64,000 bases of DNA from Liriodendron chinense (Eukaryota > Streptophyta > Magnoliopsida > Magnoliales > Magnoliaceae): contig ML058343.1 in the NCBI GenBank assembly GCA_003013855.2, positions 558,001 to 622,000 on the forward strand, written 5' to 3'. The notes under the pieces were generated by a model. It was not told the origin of the DNA. It did not search any database and worked only from the letters and a program-made list of their open reading frames with translations. A program made the position numbers and the translations under genes. This document shows positions 23,706 to 35,560 of this stretch, one piece after another (position 1 is the first letter of the stretch; each line of letters opens with the position of its first letter).

Positions 23706-23750
23706 CGTGTCAAGGCCGATCATCGCAAACCTCCAGGTCCCCTGCAGCCG

Positions 23751-24443
23751 TTGAGTGTCCCGTTGTGGAAATGGGAGCACGTGACCATAGACTTCATTAT
23801 GGGCTTGCCGAGGACTGATCGTGGTCATGACGCCATCTGGGTTGTCGTTGATCGTTTGACGAAGTCGGTACATTTTCTTGCGATACGTGCGACCTGGTCA
23901 TTGGACCGACTTGCAGAATTGTTTATCGAGGAGATTGTGAGGCTACATGGTGTCCCAGTTTCGTTCGTTTCTGACCGAGATCCGAGATTTACGTCGCGGT
24001 TCTGGAGGAATTTTCAGAAGGCGATGGGGCCTGCCTTGAAGTTCAGCACCGCATATCATCCTCAGATTGATGGTCAGACTGAGAGGGTCAACCAGATCCT
24101 TGAGGACATGCTTCGAGCTTGCGTGTTGGATTTCTCAGGTAGTTGGGATAAACACCTGCGTTTGGCTGAGTTTGCATATAATAACAGCTACCAGGCGACT
24201 ATCGGTATGGCTCCTTTTGAGGCGTTGTATGGTAGACCTTGTAGGTCTCCTAGTTGTTGGGCCGAGGTTGGAGAGCATCGTCTCCTAGGTCCCGAGCTTG
24301 TGCAGAGGACATCAAAGGCTATTGATATCATTAGGCAGAGGATGCGCACAGCTCAGAGTCGAAAGAAGAGTTTTGCAGATCGTCGACGTCGTCCCCTAGA
24401 GTTTTCCATTGGGGATCGTGTGTATCTCAGGGTCTCACCATGA
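23751..24443 (+). pseudogene. Integrase catalytic core
   Basis: rve-type core with the DD35E triad visible: D in TIDFIMGL (codon 23790), D in VSDRDPRF (codon 23973) and E in GQTERVNQ (codon 24081), with exactly 35 residues between the last two. LAEFAYNNSYQATIGMAPF and LYGRPCRSP follow, as usual in this lineage. The frame ends at TGA 24441 because one base is missing before MKG. It continues in another frame with LAPRFIGPFEI and HNIFHVSMLR. Confidence 0.93.
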
Positions 24444-24828
24444 AGGGCGTGGTTCGTTTTGGAGCCAAGGGGAAGCTTGCCCCGAGATTCATTGGACCCT
24501 TCGAGATCACTGGGCGCGTTGGCGCCGTGGCCTATCAGCTTGCCTTGCCACTTTAGTTGCCTGGCGTCCACAATATTTTTCATGTTTCTATGTTGCGGAA
24601 GTGTGAGTCAGACGTGGTTCCTGTGATAGATTGGCAGCCGCTGGAGGTTCGTGAGGATGCTTCTTACATTGAGCAGCCGGTCGTATCCTTGACCGGAAGG
24701 AGCAGGTCCTCCGGACCAAGGTCATTCCCTTGGTGAAGGTCCAGTGGAGTCATCATAGCGCAGATGAGGCGACGTGGGAGCGAGAGGCAAAGATTCGCGA
24801 GTCTTATCCTCATCTTTTTTATGATTGA
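24444..24828 (+). pseudogene. Integrase C-terminus and chromodomain-like tail
   Basis: After the frameshift at 24440 the sequence shows KLAPRFIGPFEI and GVHNIFHVSML, interrupted by TAG at 24554. A further 1 bp loss near 24680 shifts into VIPLVKVQWSHH, EATWEREAKIRES and YPHLF. The W-X-EATWERE block is the diagnostic end of group II chromodomains of Tekay/Del elements, which lack some aromatic residues of canonical chromodomains. Confidence 0.75.
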
Positions 24829-24948
24829 TTGTATCTGTATGATTGCTTTTTTATTCGATATGCATATATAGTGATGCGATTCTTTTTTTTATGATCTTCG
24901 GCTAGTTTGGGTTTGTATTACAAATTTCGAGGATGAAATTTTTTTGTT

Positions 24949-24960
24949 AGGAGGGGAGAG
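24949..24960 (+). other. Polypurine tract
   Basis: AGGAGGGGAGAG lies one base before TGTAAG of the 3' LTR and is the expected plus-strand primer site. Confidence 0.9.
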
Positions 24961-25773
24961 TTGTAAGACCCGTACCCTTATTTGCCCTCCGTACGCTTAT
25001 TTCCGGAGCCGATACGTACGGAGCCTTGATCGCGACCCTGTTTTAGTACCGCATCGACCCGAGACCTATACCCCGGCGACCGCGTAGGCGCTGCGATTCC
25101 AACGCTGCGCGGCACGTCCCATTGCGATACCCGGTGTGAAAGTTATGATCGATTGCGTAATCCGAGGTGGGCCGCGCAACGTGCGTGTGTCGTGGGCCCC
25201 ACTTGCACAAATTCCAAGACCATGTCACATCAATCAAATCCATCACCATCACCCTCACCCATACCCCTATCATTACCCTAGCCTACACACACCATACCTA
25301 TGCCATTCCTCTCTCACCAAAGTCAACTCCAACCCATTCCTCCCATGACCTCCCTCATCATCATCATCATCACTAATGTACCCCCTCTCTCCCATACAAG
25401 AGCCATACGTATGGGGAGAGGAGGCCTCACTTCCCATATTTGCAAAAGAGATTTAAGAGAGAGAGAGGAGAGAGAAAGAGAGAAAGAGATTTGAGAGGAG
25501 AGAGAAAGAGGTAGATTTGAGAGAAGAGAGAGAGATTAGAGAGATTGAGGGTGTAGATCCTAGCTTGGAGGGCCCCAACCATCATCCGGACAGTCCGGAT
25601 CATCCGATCGCCAACCCGATCCAATCCAACCGTCCAACCATCCATCAAGGTGAGTGCAAGGGATAAAACCTCTCCATTTTCTTAATTTCTTTCCACTTTC
25701 CTTTTCTTTTGGGCCCACCTTGTGATGGGCAATGAGATGGATGGACTGGATCATCCATGAATGGGACCTACCT

Positions 25774-25774
<1 letters not shown>

Positions 25775-25805
<31 letters not shown>
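25775..25805. repeat. AAT microsatellite, 3' LTR
   Basis: (AAT)n run, slightly longer than in the 5' LTR. Confidence 0.9.
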
Positions 25806-25806
<1 letters not shown>

Positions 25807-26357
25807 GGGGGAGAGCTGCCGCTGGACAGACAGCGTCCAGAGGGCGCTGCTGCCCAGCAGCACGTTGGCTACAAGCCCTTTTGGGCGTTGGGCAGGGTCC
25901 CCACTCGTGGGACCCACCTTGATGTATGAGATGATCCACACCGTCCAGCTGTTTCCCCATTCCATTTCAGGGCAGGGAGCCAGAAATGAAGAAGATCCAG
26001 ATCTCAGGTGGACCACACCATTGAAAACAGTGGGGCTGACGAAGCCTACTGTTGAGACTTTTTAGGCCCACCGTGATGTTCGTGGACCACATCACCTGCC
26101 CAATATTGGGCTTGTTAGGACCCCAACGGTCTGAGGAATATGATGGAGGGGGTGGATCGTCCCTAAGTGGGCCCCACTTGATATCATCAAAGAAAAAGAA
26201 AAAAAGAGAAAAAAAAAGAGAAGAAGAAGAAGAAGACATGGACGCTGGACGTCCCAGCGTCAGAGACGCTGGAAACGTCCAGCGTACGCTGGAGACAATG
26301 GGTCCCCACTCGTGGGACCCACCTTGATGTTTGTGTTCCATCCACGTTGTCCATCTT

Positions 26358-27343
26358 CTTTCCCATATCCTTTTAGGGCCAGGGCCCAAGGATGAAGCCG
26401 ATCCAAATCTTAAGTGGACCGCACCGCATAAAACAGTGGAAATAATGATTCCTAGTGTCAGATATTCTTCGGCCCACTTTAATGTTTCTAGACCTATTTA
26501 CATATTCAATATCGGGCTTGCTCGGTCCCCCATAAGATGGGGAACCTGATGAACGGAGTGGATCAATCCCATGTGGGCCTCACTTGATTTAACTACAGAA
26601 AAACAAAAAAAAAAGGAAAAGAAGAAGAAAACGGAAAGACGAGGCTCTGCCTCTGACGCTGGGCGTACCAGCGTCCAGGTACGCTGGCCCCTCAGGCCGG
26701 CTGGTGGCCCACTTGTGGGTCCCACCATGATGCATGTGCTGTATCTACACCGTCCATCCAGTTGGGGAGATCATTTTAGGGCATGACCCCAAGAATGAGT
26801 CAGATCCAAGTCTCGATGGGGCCCCACCACAGAAAACAGTAGGGACAGTGGCCCTACCGTTGAACCCTTCTCATGGGCCACCGTGATGTTTATTTGAGAT
26901 CCAACCTGTTCATAAGTTCACACATACATGGAGGAAGGAAAAACAAAAATATCAGCTTGATCGGGAACTTCTGTGGGCCCCGCTTGTAAAAAAAAAAAAA
27001 AGAAGAAGAGAAAATGGGGTCGCTGGACAGACAGCGTCCAGGGGACGCTGCTGCCCAGCAACCTTGTGGGCGCCACCCTATGGGCCCCATTCATTGGGCC
27101 CACCTAGAATGTATATGCTTTACCTATCCCGTCCATATGTTTTTCCAGCTCATTTTAGTGGGCCATGCCACGGGTCAACAGTGGGAATAATGATCTCTAC
27201 CGTTGAAACCTTCCCAGCCCTACAGTGATGTTTAATTGTCATCTAACCTGTTTCATAAGTGGCCGAGCCCAAAATTTAAGCATATCCCAATGGCAAGTGG
27301 GCCATGCCAAGGGACAACAGTGGGAATAATGATCTCCACCATT
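26358..27343. other. LTR segment missing from the 5' LTR
   Basis: 5' LTR position 18153 corresponds to 26357 and 18154 to 27344, so 986 bp are missing, with a 2 bp TT overlap at the junction. The segment holds further foldback-family half-units, two A-rich tracts and two CCAGCGT clusters. Loss from the 5' LTR after insertion is the simplest reading. Confidence 0.85.
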
Positions 27344-29284
27344 GAAACCTTCCTAGACCCGCAATGATGTTTATTTGTCACCCAACCTATCCATAAGTGG
27401 CTGGGCCCAAAATTTAAGCATATCCTAATGTCAAGTGGACCATGCTATAGTGGGGATAATGATTTCCAACATTGAAACCTTTCTAGGTTCTACAGTGATG
27501 TTTATTTGCCATCCAACCGGTTCATAAGATCACATGGATATGGATGAAGGAGAAAACACAAATATCTGCTTGATTCAAAACTTATTGGGACTAGATGGGT
27601 ACCACGCTGCCCAGCAGGTGGCCCACCCTATGGGTCCCAACGTGATGTATCTATTAGCTCCACCATGATGTATCTGTTCTATTCATGCTGCCTATCTATT
27701 TTCCATATTATTTTAGATACGGCCCCAACAATGAGGCAAATTCAGATGTTAGATGGACCACACCCGTAGGGAATAGTGGTCCTTGATGCCCATCATGATT
27801 CCTTCTTTGATATATATGATTTATCCATGCCGTTCACATATTTTGTCGACCTACCTTGTATGTGCAGGCCCAAGTATGGGGCCGATGTGGTCTCAAGTGG
27901 GCTATGCCACGAAGACTTTTACATTTCCAATGGGATCCATGGCTCGGGTCCCACTCTCCATATATATATTGGGCCTTTTAAGGCCAATGTTACATGATAC
28001 GATCGGTAACATGCTAGTATGATTAGCCTGATATGTCACACTGATAACATGCTTAGTATAATGAATATCATGCTCATTCATATGCCCATACGCATCATTC
28101 GTATGCCTGTTATGGATCATGATTAACCATAGCATATGCTAGTTGGCTTATTATACTTAGGGGACCCGTGTGAGACAGGGTCGCCCGACATGATTGCGCA
28201 GTATGCGTAAGTTTGGTGCATGATTTGGATTGTATGACTCATGCATTTCGCATTATGTATGTCACGATCGCTTTTACACCCTAGCAGTATCAGGGTGGTG
28301 GCCACCACAGTCACATCGTGGTTGGCAGTATTGGACACCGGAAACTTGTTCTAGTACGTGGGCGCTATGGATGTCCTTGGGTGAAAGTCCCTAAACCCTG
28401 TGGTACCAGTAGGATGCTCCAGCGTCGAGACCGAGTGGATAACATGAGCGCCCGTGTGCCAAATACCAGTAGGCCGCGTCTCCCACTGTGTCGAGGTCGG
28501 TTGGAAAGGGGTGTGACCTTATCCGCCCAGGTGCAGTGGGCTGTAAGCTAGGTCGAGTTTGACCAGCTCATGGAATGGGTCCGCTATCGGCGAGCCGGGT
28601 GGGCATTAGCATACCACTGACGAGGCGGATAGTGAGGTCTTTTCTACTCTCTTGGTTATGCGCGCGATGTGCGGCGGCCAATATTAGAGTATACTAGACC
28701 CCGGCGATGTCCCAGATGAGAACTATTTTGATATGTAGATCAGTTGAGGATTGACATGTTTGCATTGCATCTCTAGCATATAACACTCGGCCATGTAAGC
28801 CCTTGCATTGCATAGCCTTGGGATGGCTGATAGCATTCATGAACTTAGTAATTTAGCCCTCTACTACTTTCGCTTACTCTGATATCTGTATACTTGTCAT
28901 ATGCATCACACGCGCACACACGCACTCTACTGGGCTTCGTAGGAAGCTCATGCGCGTTTGTTTACACTGCAGGTACTAGAGCTTATCAGCAGCGTTGAGC
29001 GCGGTTTATGTACCTGATATTTTGGACTTCTGATTCATGTTGTATTTCCCTTTCCAGCACTGTACTCAACAAACTTATTAGTGGATATTTGATGATGTTT
29101 TATGGTTTTGATTATGCTCCTGTACCAAAAAAATTTACGCTGAAAATCCTCCTGGTAGGATCCCAGGATCGGAACCTGGCACATGAGAGCTAGGAGCCGA
29201 GAATGGGGTACTACGGAGGCTGTTGGCACCAAGGTCGGCGATCGGGAATTTAGTGAGCCCGGTCCCCGGGTTTGGGGCGTGACA

Positions 29285-29289
29285 CTCTG
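29285..29289. repeat. Target site duplication CTCTG (right)
   Basis: Exact match to 16741-16745. Confidence 0.95.
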
Positions 29290-29472
29290 TCTTCTTTTCT
29301 TCTCTCTTTTGCTTCTTTCTTCTACCCTTTCATGCTTGGTCTTGTGGTCTTCAATGCTTATAAGTAGCCTCTTTAAGTCTTCAATTGATAGATCATCTCT
29401 CTTATTCCTACAATCACAAATCCATGCATTAGATTAGTCTTTAAATCATGAAACCATGCATAATGAGTGATG
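29285..29472 (-). mobile_element. Older LTR-like element, right portion
   Basis: Sequence following the Tekay-like insertion, up to the second AAGTG. It continues the CT-rich character of the host element. The 188 bp show no coding sequence. The exact end is uncertain because no TG...CA terminus is seen. Confidence 0.4.
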
Positions 29473-29477
29473 AAGTG
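29473..29477. repeat. Candidate target site duplication AAGTG (right)
   Basis: Matches 15376-15380. Confidence 0.45.
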
Positions 29478-29753
29478 GGGTTAGAATATGCACAATTAAG
29501 AGCTCAACATCCGGCTGCTCAGATCCCAGCTGATGCTCTCGTGGGCCAACCTGGCTTTCGCTTCACGATCCCGGATCATGACTATGACGAGTGGTACTTG
29601 CTGTACGGACAGGGGCTTCTGCTTCCTCCGCTCTATGTTCCTGGGGGTCGTCGCAGGTACGCTGGAGGCTCAGTGACAGCTCCTTTGATGGATCTTCATC
29701 GTCGAGAGCAGGACGAGAGGAGGGATGATGACGACTATGTTGGTGACCTGTAG
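29478..29753 (+). pseudogene. Plant mobile domain gene relic, candidate 3' exon
   Basis: The open frame ends at TAG 29751-29753, with GLEYAQLRAQHP, FRFTIPDHDYDEWYLLYG and an acidic tail ERRDDDDYVGDL. Charged, disordered tails are common in mobile domain proteins, and its position right after the second AAGTG fits a continuation of the gene at 14122-15380. Removing the insertion and one AAGTG puts the two parts in different frames (offset by one), so either an indel or a lost intron intervenes. The sequence after the stop, with GAATGAATATATAATC at about 29841, is 3'UTR-like. I infer the link from position and character, not from a recognised domain. Confidence 0.5.
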
Positions 29754-32700
29754 CCTGCTTCTATATTAAGCTTTGTATGGCCTTCTTTGCCTTGTAAAAC
29801 TCTTTTTGCTTTTATCTTTCTGATGTATCAAGACTTTCTGAATGAATATATAATCTCGATTTGTCTCGAATTACTTGATGACGCATGGATGCTTTGATTC
29901 TTGACTCTTTCTTTGATACTTTATGGAAGATAAGATCCCTCAACTGCATGGATGACGACTTGAACGGTTCAGATTGCTTGATTTAACCCTGTAGGCCCTC
30001 TTGATGATCAGATCTCAGATTTTGGCCCTCTTTCTTGATGATCAGACCTTTGATCTTGCTATTTTATGACTCATGTGAACTTTTTCATGGTTTAGATCAT
30101 GATGATCTAGTCTTTGAATGGCTCAGATTGCTTGCGGGCCCTTCTTGATCAATTTTCCTTTTCTTTGACTTGATCAGACCCATTCTGGCCGCAGTACTTC
30201 ATGATTGGACAGGTGGGGTACCTTCCAAATGATTCTGATCAACCTCAAATGAAATCTGGAGTGGATTGGAGCCTTGGGCGGCCCTCAGGGTGCCATCTAC
30301 TGATTGAGATTGTCAGCCTCACCTACCAACGACCATGGAGCCAATCCCGCGGAGAGAGAAGGAGACCATCCGTACGGGCAGCCCTCAGGGGGCCGCCCAG
30401 ACCTCCTCTCTTCTGCGGTCTGGGCTGGCTATGGTTCGGACATTCCCTTCTGTCCACTGCTCTTGTCCCCACCTTCTTTGTACTGGAGAATTCGATTTTT
30501 GGGATAGCTCGAGCTACTTTACCCAACCAATCTACTACACCGGGTTTTTCATGCCGGAATTGCGAGATTCGATCAGATCGATGTTCATTAGCTTAGTTTT
30601 ATTTCAATTTTACTATTTATAGTAAGTTTTGTTTCGATCATAACTTTTGATCTGTAAGGTTTTAGAGTTTTTGCCCAACATAAGAAGAGTTTAGAATAAT
30701 AAGTAGAACAAACATAGTTGAGCCTGTTTGAAAACTTTCTATTTTTGCTCGAAAACCATGAGTTCTAGTAGGATTGAGAGAGTTCTATAAATAGTAAGTT
30801 TACCATTAATGGTAAGTCACATTTTCTAGGTGTTTTAGTTTGAGTTGAAGTCTGAAACTTTTACTTAGGCTTTAGTTTCTTATTTAAAGCATTGTAGTCA
30901 TGTTAATATTCATTTAATCTAGTAGTACAAATTTTCTTAGATTTATTTCCTATTTGTCTTACTTTTCCTTGTGTATTTGGAAGTTTGGTTGAGAATTTTC
31001 AGAGGCCTTGTGAACTCAAGGTAATTATCCGATTAGGCGGATGGTGATCGGCCTAGTCACGTCCTCCCTGCATCAACCAAGATCAATGAGAACCTCACTG
31101 GTACACAATTTGGGTGCAAGTTCACTACATTGTAAAAGATGGTTAGCAATACATGCAATGCGTGTGGCATCACGGGTGGTAGTGGGTTAGGTCAAGGTCA
31201 GTTTGAACTGGACCCATTAACTAACCGGGCATAGAGCTCGATTCGTGGCCTATTACCCTGAGGCCTGATCTGAACCATTTGAAATTCATCAAGGACTAAG
31301 CCCAAGCTCTCCCATTTAATTGCAATTGGGTTAGGCTTGATCGAATTGACCCGACTTAACCCGACCCAGCACTACTAAACCTAGGTTTAAGAATGGAAAT
31401 TGTGGCTAAAGATATGCCAGCTTTAAGGCTCTCAATGGGTCGAATCTGGATCAGATCCAGTTGGATTAAGCTCCAAGTCTGAATATCTGTAGATGGATTC
31501 AGATCGGATTTGAATCCAACTCGGATCCAAAAGATAATATCCATATCCAATCCATATATAAATAGTTAGATCCATTTCTGATCCAAAATCCATATAACCA
31601 TCGGATTCGGGTTGGATCTAGGTCCAAATCCACCCAATTACAAATCTAAAAATATATATAATATAATATATTTAATTTAGTAGCAAAGAGATGCGAATCC
31701 CACTATTTACTGTGATACGGTTGACTTGAGAGTGGCATGTCTCAATTTTGAAACATGGCCTAAAATAATCTAGAAAATGGATGGCCAAAATGAATTTAAC
31801 ATATACAGTAAGGTGATAGTGAGTTGGATTTGGATTGGATTCAGATTGAATTTGGATATGTTTCTATGAATCCAAATCCGGTCCATTTAAGTAATTGGAC
31901 CTATTTTAAGATCCAAATCCGATCCATTTAAATAATCGGACCTATTTTAAGATCCAAATCCACATTATACAGATTTGGAGTGAATCAGATCTCTCTAATG
32001 TAACCCGGTCCATTGAGAGCCCTAGCCAGCTTTGCCCAATTAGTGGATACATACAAATGTACACAATCATGCCTGTCTATGCTTATTGTCTATTAATTTG
32101 TTTTGGGTTTTGGGTTGGGTCATATCACGCATGGTTCAAAAGTATCCAATCGAATTGACTCGATGATCAACTGGTTTGAGTTGACTGAAAGACTCAATAT
32201 CACTAATGCTTTACCACTTAAGGTCGTAGTCTTAGTTAGTCGACGTTGGGGAGAGTTCCTCTGAGTCTGGGCTGAGTTAGGCGTAGTACTGAGTTTCTCA
32301 GACTCAGCTGTGTTTCAAGTCGAGTCAGTGTAAGGTCAAGTCATCTGGCTCAGCCTATACTAAGTTATTTGGGTGGCTTGGGCTTTGAGTTAAAGGGTCG
32401 GGTTGGGTGGGGTTAACCCAAGCCTGACCCATTTACATTACTAGCTAGGACACATTTCTAACCTGAGCCAGCTTGACCCACTTCCAATTTAGCTTCGCCC
32501 AAACCTGCCTATAAGAAGAGGGTGGGGCCATTTGAATGCGCATTGCGTTGGGATTAATAGCTTATTAAGGTCACTTTTGAAACTTGAAATCCGTCTTAAT
32601 TAAGGAAATGGACGTCTTAGTCCATTGAGATACTATATTGAGTACATGAAAGTCCGAGATTGATTATCACAATAATCTTCGAAAGGCACATCGATCCCTT

Positions 32701-34740
32701 GTTTGAGTTGAGAATGAAAATGGTAATGGTTGGATGATTAATCCAACCGTTAACATTTAGAATTTGCCAAATTACAAAAACACAAGAAAATAGAAAGGAA
32801 ATTGTTACATAAATTTAAAAATATAGCCGTTCTGAAGTTGTTGGCCAAGAGGCACTGCTCGACATAGCTGGTCTACATCCACCAAGATTGGCACCTTGTG
32901 TGGCATGGCATACATGCACATCACTCCAAATTGTCTAAATCCTAATTACATTTTAAATGGGCCATATGTGAGAAATCTGACTGATCGGATGATCATAGCC
33001 ATGTAATTTCACAGGGTGAATTTGGTCCGTTGAAAGTATCTTTTCAGCACCATCCATTTGTTACCCCACGAATTGGATGGTAAGGATAATCAGATAAGTA
33101 AGATTTTTTTTGGGCGTGCACCGTATTCCACCATGGCGCAGGTGATTTGGACAGTTTGTACTGAAGTCCACGTATGCCAATGCACTTTGATCGGTTGAAA
33201 ACGCTTCCTCTCCTTATGTGTGGCAAACTCACAGGTCTAAGACCAGAAACTGGAACGTGCAAAACGAAACATTCACCTTCAAAGCACCTCTCTCTCAGGT
33301 AGACGAGTCAAAGGCGAACGTTGAAGGCCAACCATGGCCAACAATTTTATGATACAGCTAGCCTGCAGAAGTGGGGCAATGGTTCATTGATCCAGACCAT
33401 TAATCTGTTGGGCGACACAATGGATGGACATGTCCCACAAATCTTCTCAACCAAACAATCACAACCTTTCAATTTGTGTTCTTCGAGTGAACGTTTAAGA
33501 AGAGAAATATGGCAACGGTCAATAGCCCAAGATCCATGGCTAGGATCTTCAAATATGGATGAGCTTTAAGACATGGCCCATCCATTTTGGGACCCAATAG
33601 ACCAACGGTCCGGACCACTAAGCCGGGGGCCCACTCCCATAAAAAAAAAAAAAAACCCCACTATCCTGTGCATATCCTCGGGTCGAGGAGCATATTATTC
33701 CATAGCCATCACATGGTCAAATCCTGATCTGTTGTTTTATCACCGCCCATGGTTTTGGACGACTGGCCCTCTGATTTTTAGAATATCTTATATGTGAAAT
33801 GATGTCCGCACAACGGCATGCTAGCTAATAATCTATTATGTAGAAAAATGATAATAGTCAGCGACCGGATTCCTGATGCAGATGCAACACACAGTGGGGC
33901 CCACCCAAAAATAGTGGTGCCCACCCAAAAGATACGATGCACACGAAGTCCCTGTCCCACCATTCATGGGGTTAAGATGTTCACCTGATCATGGCAGGCT
34001 GGCACGTAAACGAAACATGATCACTGGTAAATAAGCATGTGCAAATATCTATGCGCTTGGCCTAAATGCGACACACGTGCCAACATGATGCAGATGTGTG
34101 GGATCCGAGCCGACCATATGGGTGGCCCACCGTGTAAGGGCTTGGTCCAATTTTCGAGCCAGCCCACTGACAATGTGGTGCACACACATCAATTAAATGC
34201 TGATCATGGCCCATCTTCTCTATTTGCCCATTTTCGGTACGGATAAGAGCCACTTGATGAGTGGACCGACCTGAACTTCGCCCAGAAAGAATAAAAAGTT
34301 GGGCCCACCAGCTGAGTACACGTATGCTTTTGTACGCGCGTGTTTAGATTAGCAAAGCTCTTGAAATGTACAGTAAAACATAGTTATTTCCATGCATTTC
34401 TTCATAGAGGCCGGATCTATTACAAGCACTTGTCGGTTAACGTAAACGTACAATGCAGTTGATGAGGCCCATACTGTTGCCTGTATGCAATCTAATCCGT
34501 GCATCACATACATCTAATGATGCTTTCCTTTGTGGCCGAAATTCATTTCAATGCAAAAGTCAGGTGGGCCACTCAACGGGGAAGAACATCCTGACCATCC
34601 TTCTACCTTTGAAGGGGCATTTTTGTCATTTCAAAAAGTTGGTTGCCAACACATATATCAGCCTTTTCTACACGCATTTGTTTCCCGCCCAACGTAATTT
34701 TATTTTGGCGGGAAATATTCCAATGGTTTTCTTTTAGAAA
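29754..34740. other. Unassigned intergenic DNA
   Basis: I see no gene. Recognisable pieces are GATGATCAGA-like near-repeats at 30000-30130, LTR-like noncoding sequence at 30190-31100, words of the GGTTGGGTCGGGTT type at 31330-32520, and a 15 bp A run at 33640-33654. A 42 bp direct duplication lies at 31868-31952 (listed). Short open frames overlap on both strands without domains. GGGCCCACC words at 33590-34320 suggest decayed foldback-family fragments. Confidence 0.5.
31868..31952. repeat. Tandem duplication, about 42 bp
   Basis: ATCCAAATCCGGTCCATTTA... is followed directly by a second copy with a few changes (ATCCGATCCATTTAAATAA), both ending in GGACCTATTTTAAG. Confidence 0.85.
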
Positions 34741-34744
34741 GCAT

Positions 34745-35235
34745 TTTGATGGTGGGCCACTGTTGGGCCTACTATAAATGTATGTAGGTCATCTACACCG
34801 TCCATCCACTTTTCTAGATCATTTAAGGGGTTGAAACCAAAATTGAAGCATATCCATAACTCAGGTAGACCATGCCACAAGAAACAGTGGGTATAATGAT
34901 TTCCACCGTTGAAAACTTTCTTACAGCCGACAGTGATTTCCACCGTTGAAAACTTTCTTACAGCCCACAGTGATGTTTATTTGTCATCCAACCTGTTCAC
35001 AGGATCACACAGCCATTGATGAAGAGAAAATAAATAAATAATATCAGCTTGATCGAAAATTTCTTTGGCCCCAAGAATTTTTCAACGATCCAGGTTCAAT
35101 TCACATTGTTTCGTGTGGTGTGGTCCACTTCAGCCGTTTATAGCCTTCATTTTTTTATATAAACCCATAAAATTTTGGATTTAAATGGATGAATGGAGTG
35201 GATGAAATACATAAATGATAGTGGACCCCATGGAG
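34745..35235. mobile_element. Foldback-like element copy
   Basis: The left arm begins GGTGGGCCACTGT and passes through CACCGTCCATCCA, AGATCATTTAAGG and AGACCATGCCACAAGAAACAGTGG. The right arm carries the complements (GTGTGGTCCACTT, GGATGAATGGAGTGGATG, TGGACCCCATGG). The centre includes GATGTTTATTTGTCATCCAACCTGTTC. A 37 bp stretch within it is duplicated (34898-34971). No coding sequence; the family name is unknown to me. Confidence 0.6.
34898..34971. repeat. 37 bp tandem duplication
   Basis: GATTTCCACCGTTGAAAACT... ending ACAGCC occurs at 34898 and again at 34935. It is specific to this foldback copy. Confidence 0.9.
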
Positions 35236-35310
35236 TTTACCCAGTATGCTTAAAGTATTGAGTTACTCAGTATGCAATCCGTTTCCTGCCGGCGGAAGTT
35301 ATGTGGAGCC

Positions 35311-35560
35311 CACCGTGATGCTTGTTAGAAATCCTCACCGTCCATGGGTTTTTCCAGATCAATATAGGACATTGGAACAAAAATAAGGTAGATCCAAAAT
35401 TTAAACGGGCTACACAACAAGAAACAATGAGATCAAACATCCATTATTGAAAAATAGATGGATGAGGTAGATCCAAAACTTAAACAGGCCACATGACTGG
35501 TAATAGTGAGATCAAACGTCCACTATTGAAACATTGGTAGGGCCAAAAATAATTGGGTCA
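35311..35560. mobile_element. Partial foldback-like element
   Basis: The left arm type reads GAGCCCACCGTGATG, CACCGTCCATGGG, CCAGATCAATATAGG, GGTAGATCCAAAATTTAAACGGGC. An internal block (GGTAGATCCAAAA..TTAAAC.GG) is repeated near 35467. The right arm is degraded. Confidence 0.5.

Larger units (their letters stand above)
20372..24828 (+). pseudogene. Tekay-like gag-pol polyprotein, degenerate
   Basis: The reading frame starts with ATG GCG CCC at 20372 and can be followed to TGA at 24826. It is broken by in-frame stops at 20423 (TAG), 21326 (TGA), 21347 (TAG), 23703 (TAG) and 24554 (TAG). One base is gained in the G run 21977-21980, one is lost just before 24441, and one is lost near 24680. 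The protease active site is also altered (see 21536). Order: gag, CCHC knuckle, protease, reverse transcriptase, RNase H, integrase, chromodomain-like end. Codon use is GC-rich compared with the Copia element. In its present state it cannot make a working polyprotein. Confidence 0.93.
16746..29284 (+). mobile_element. Tekay/Del-like Ty3 LTR retrotransposon, 12.5 kb
   Basis: This is a complete but inactive element. It is flanked by the 5 bp duplication CTCTG, has TG...CA LTRs (16746-20093 and 24962-29284), an initiator-Met primer site at 20099 and a purine tract at 24949. The internal region carries gag, protease, reverse transcriptase, RNase H, integrase and a chromodomain-like tail in the Ty3 order. 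The very long LTRs and the C-terminal WEREA-type segment fit the Tekay/Del chromovirus lineage. The LTRs are unequal (3348 and 4323 bp) because the left one lacks a 986 bp block. In the last 670 bp I count roughly 16 differences by eye, so it is clearly older than the Copia element at 49102. Confidence 0.93.
24962..29284 (+). repeat. 3' LTR of the Tekay-like element (4323 bp)
   Basis: It starts TGTAAGACCC and ends GGCGTGACA. It has the same internal landmarks as the 5' LTR plus a 986 bp block at 26358-27343 that is absent there. Three tandem units starting GAAACCTTC/T lie at 27204, 27344 and 27474 (spacing 140 and 130 bp). Many open frames shared with the 5' LTR are noncoding repeats of LTR sequence. 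Confidence 0.93.
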
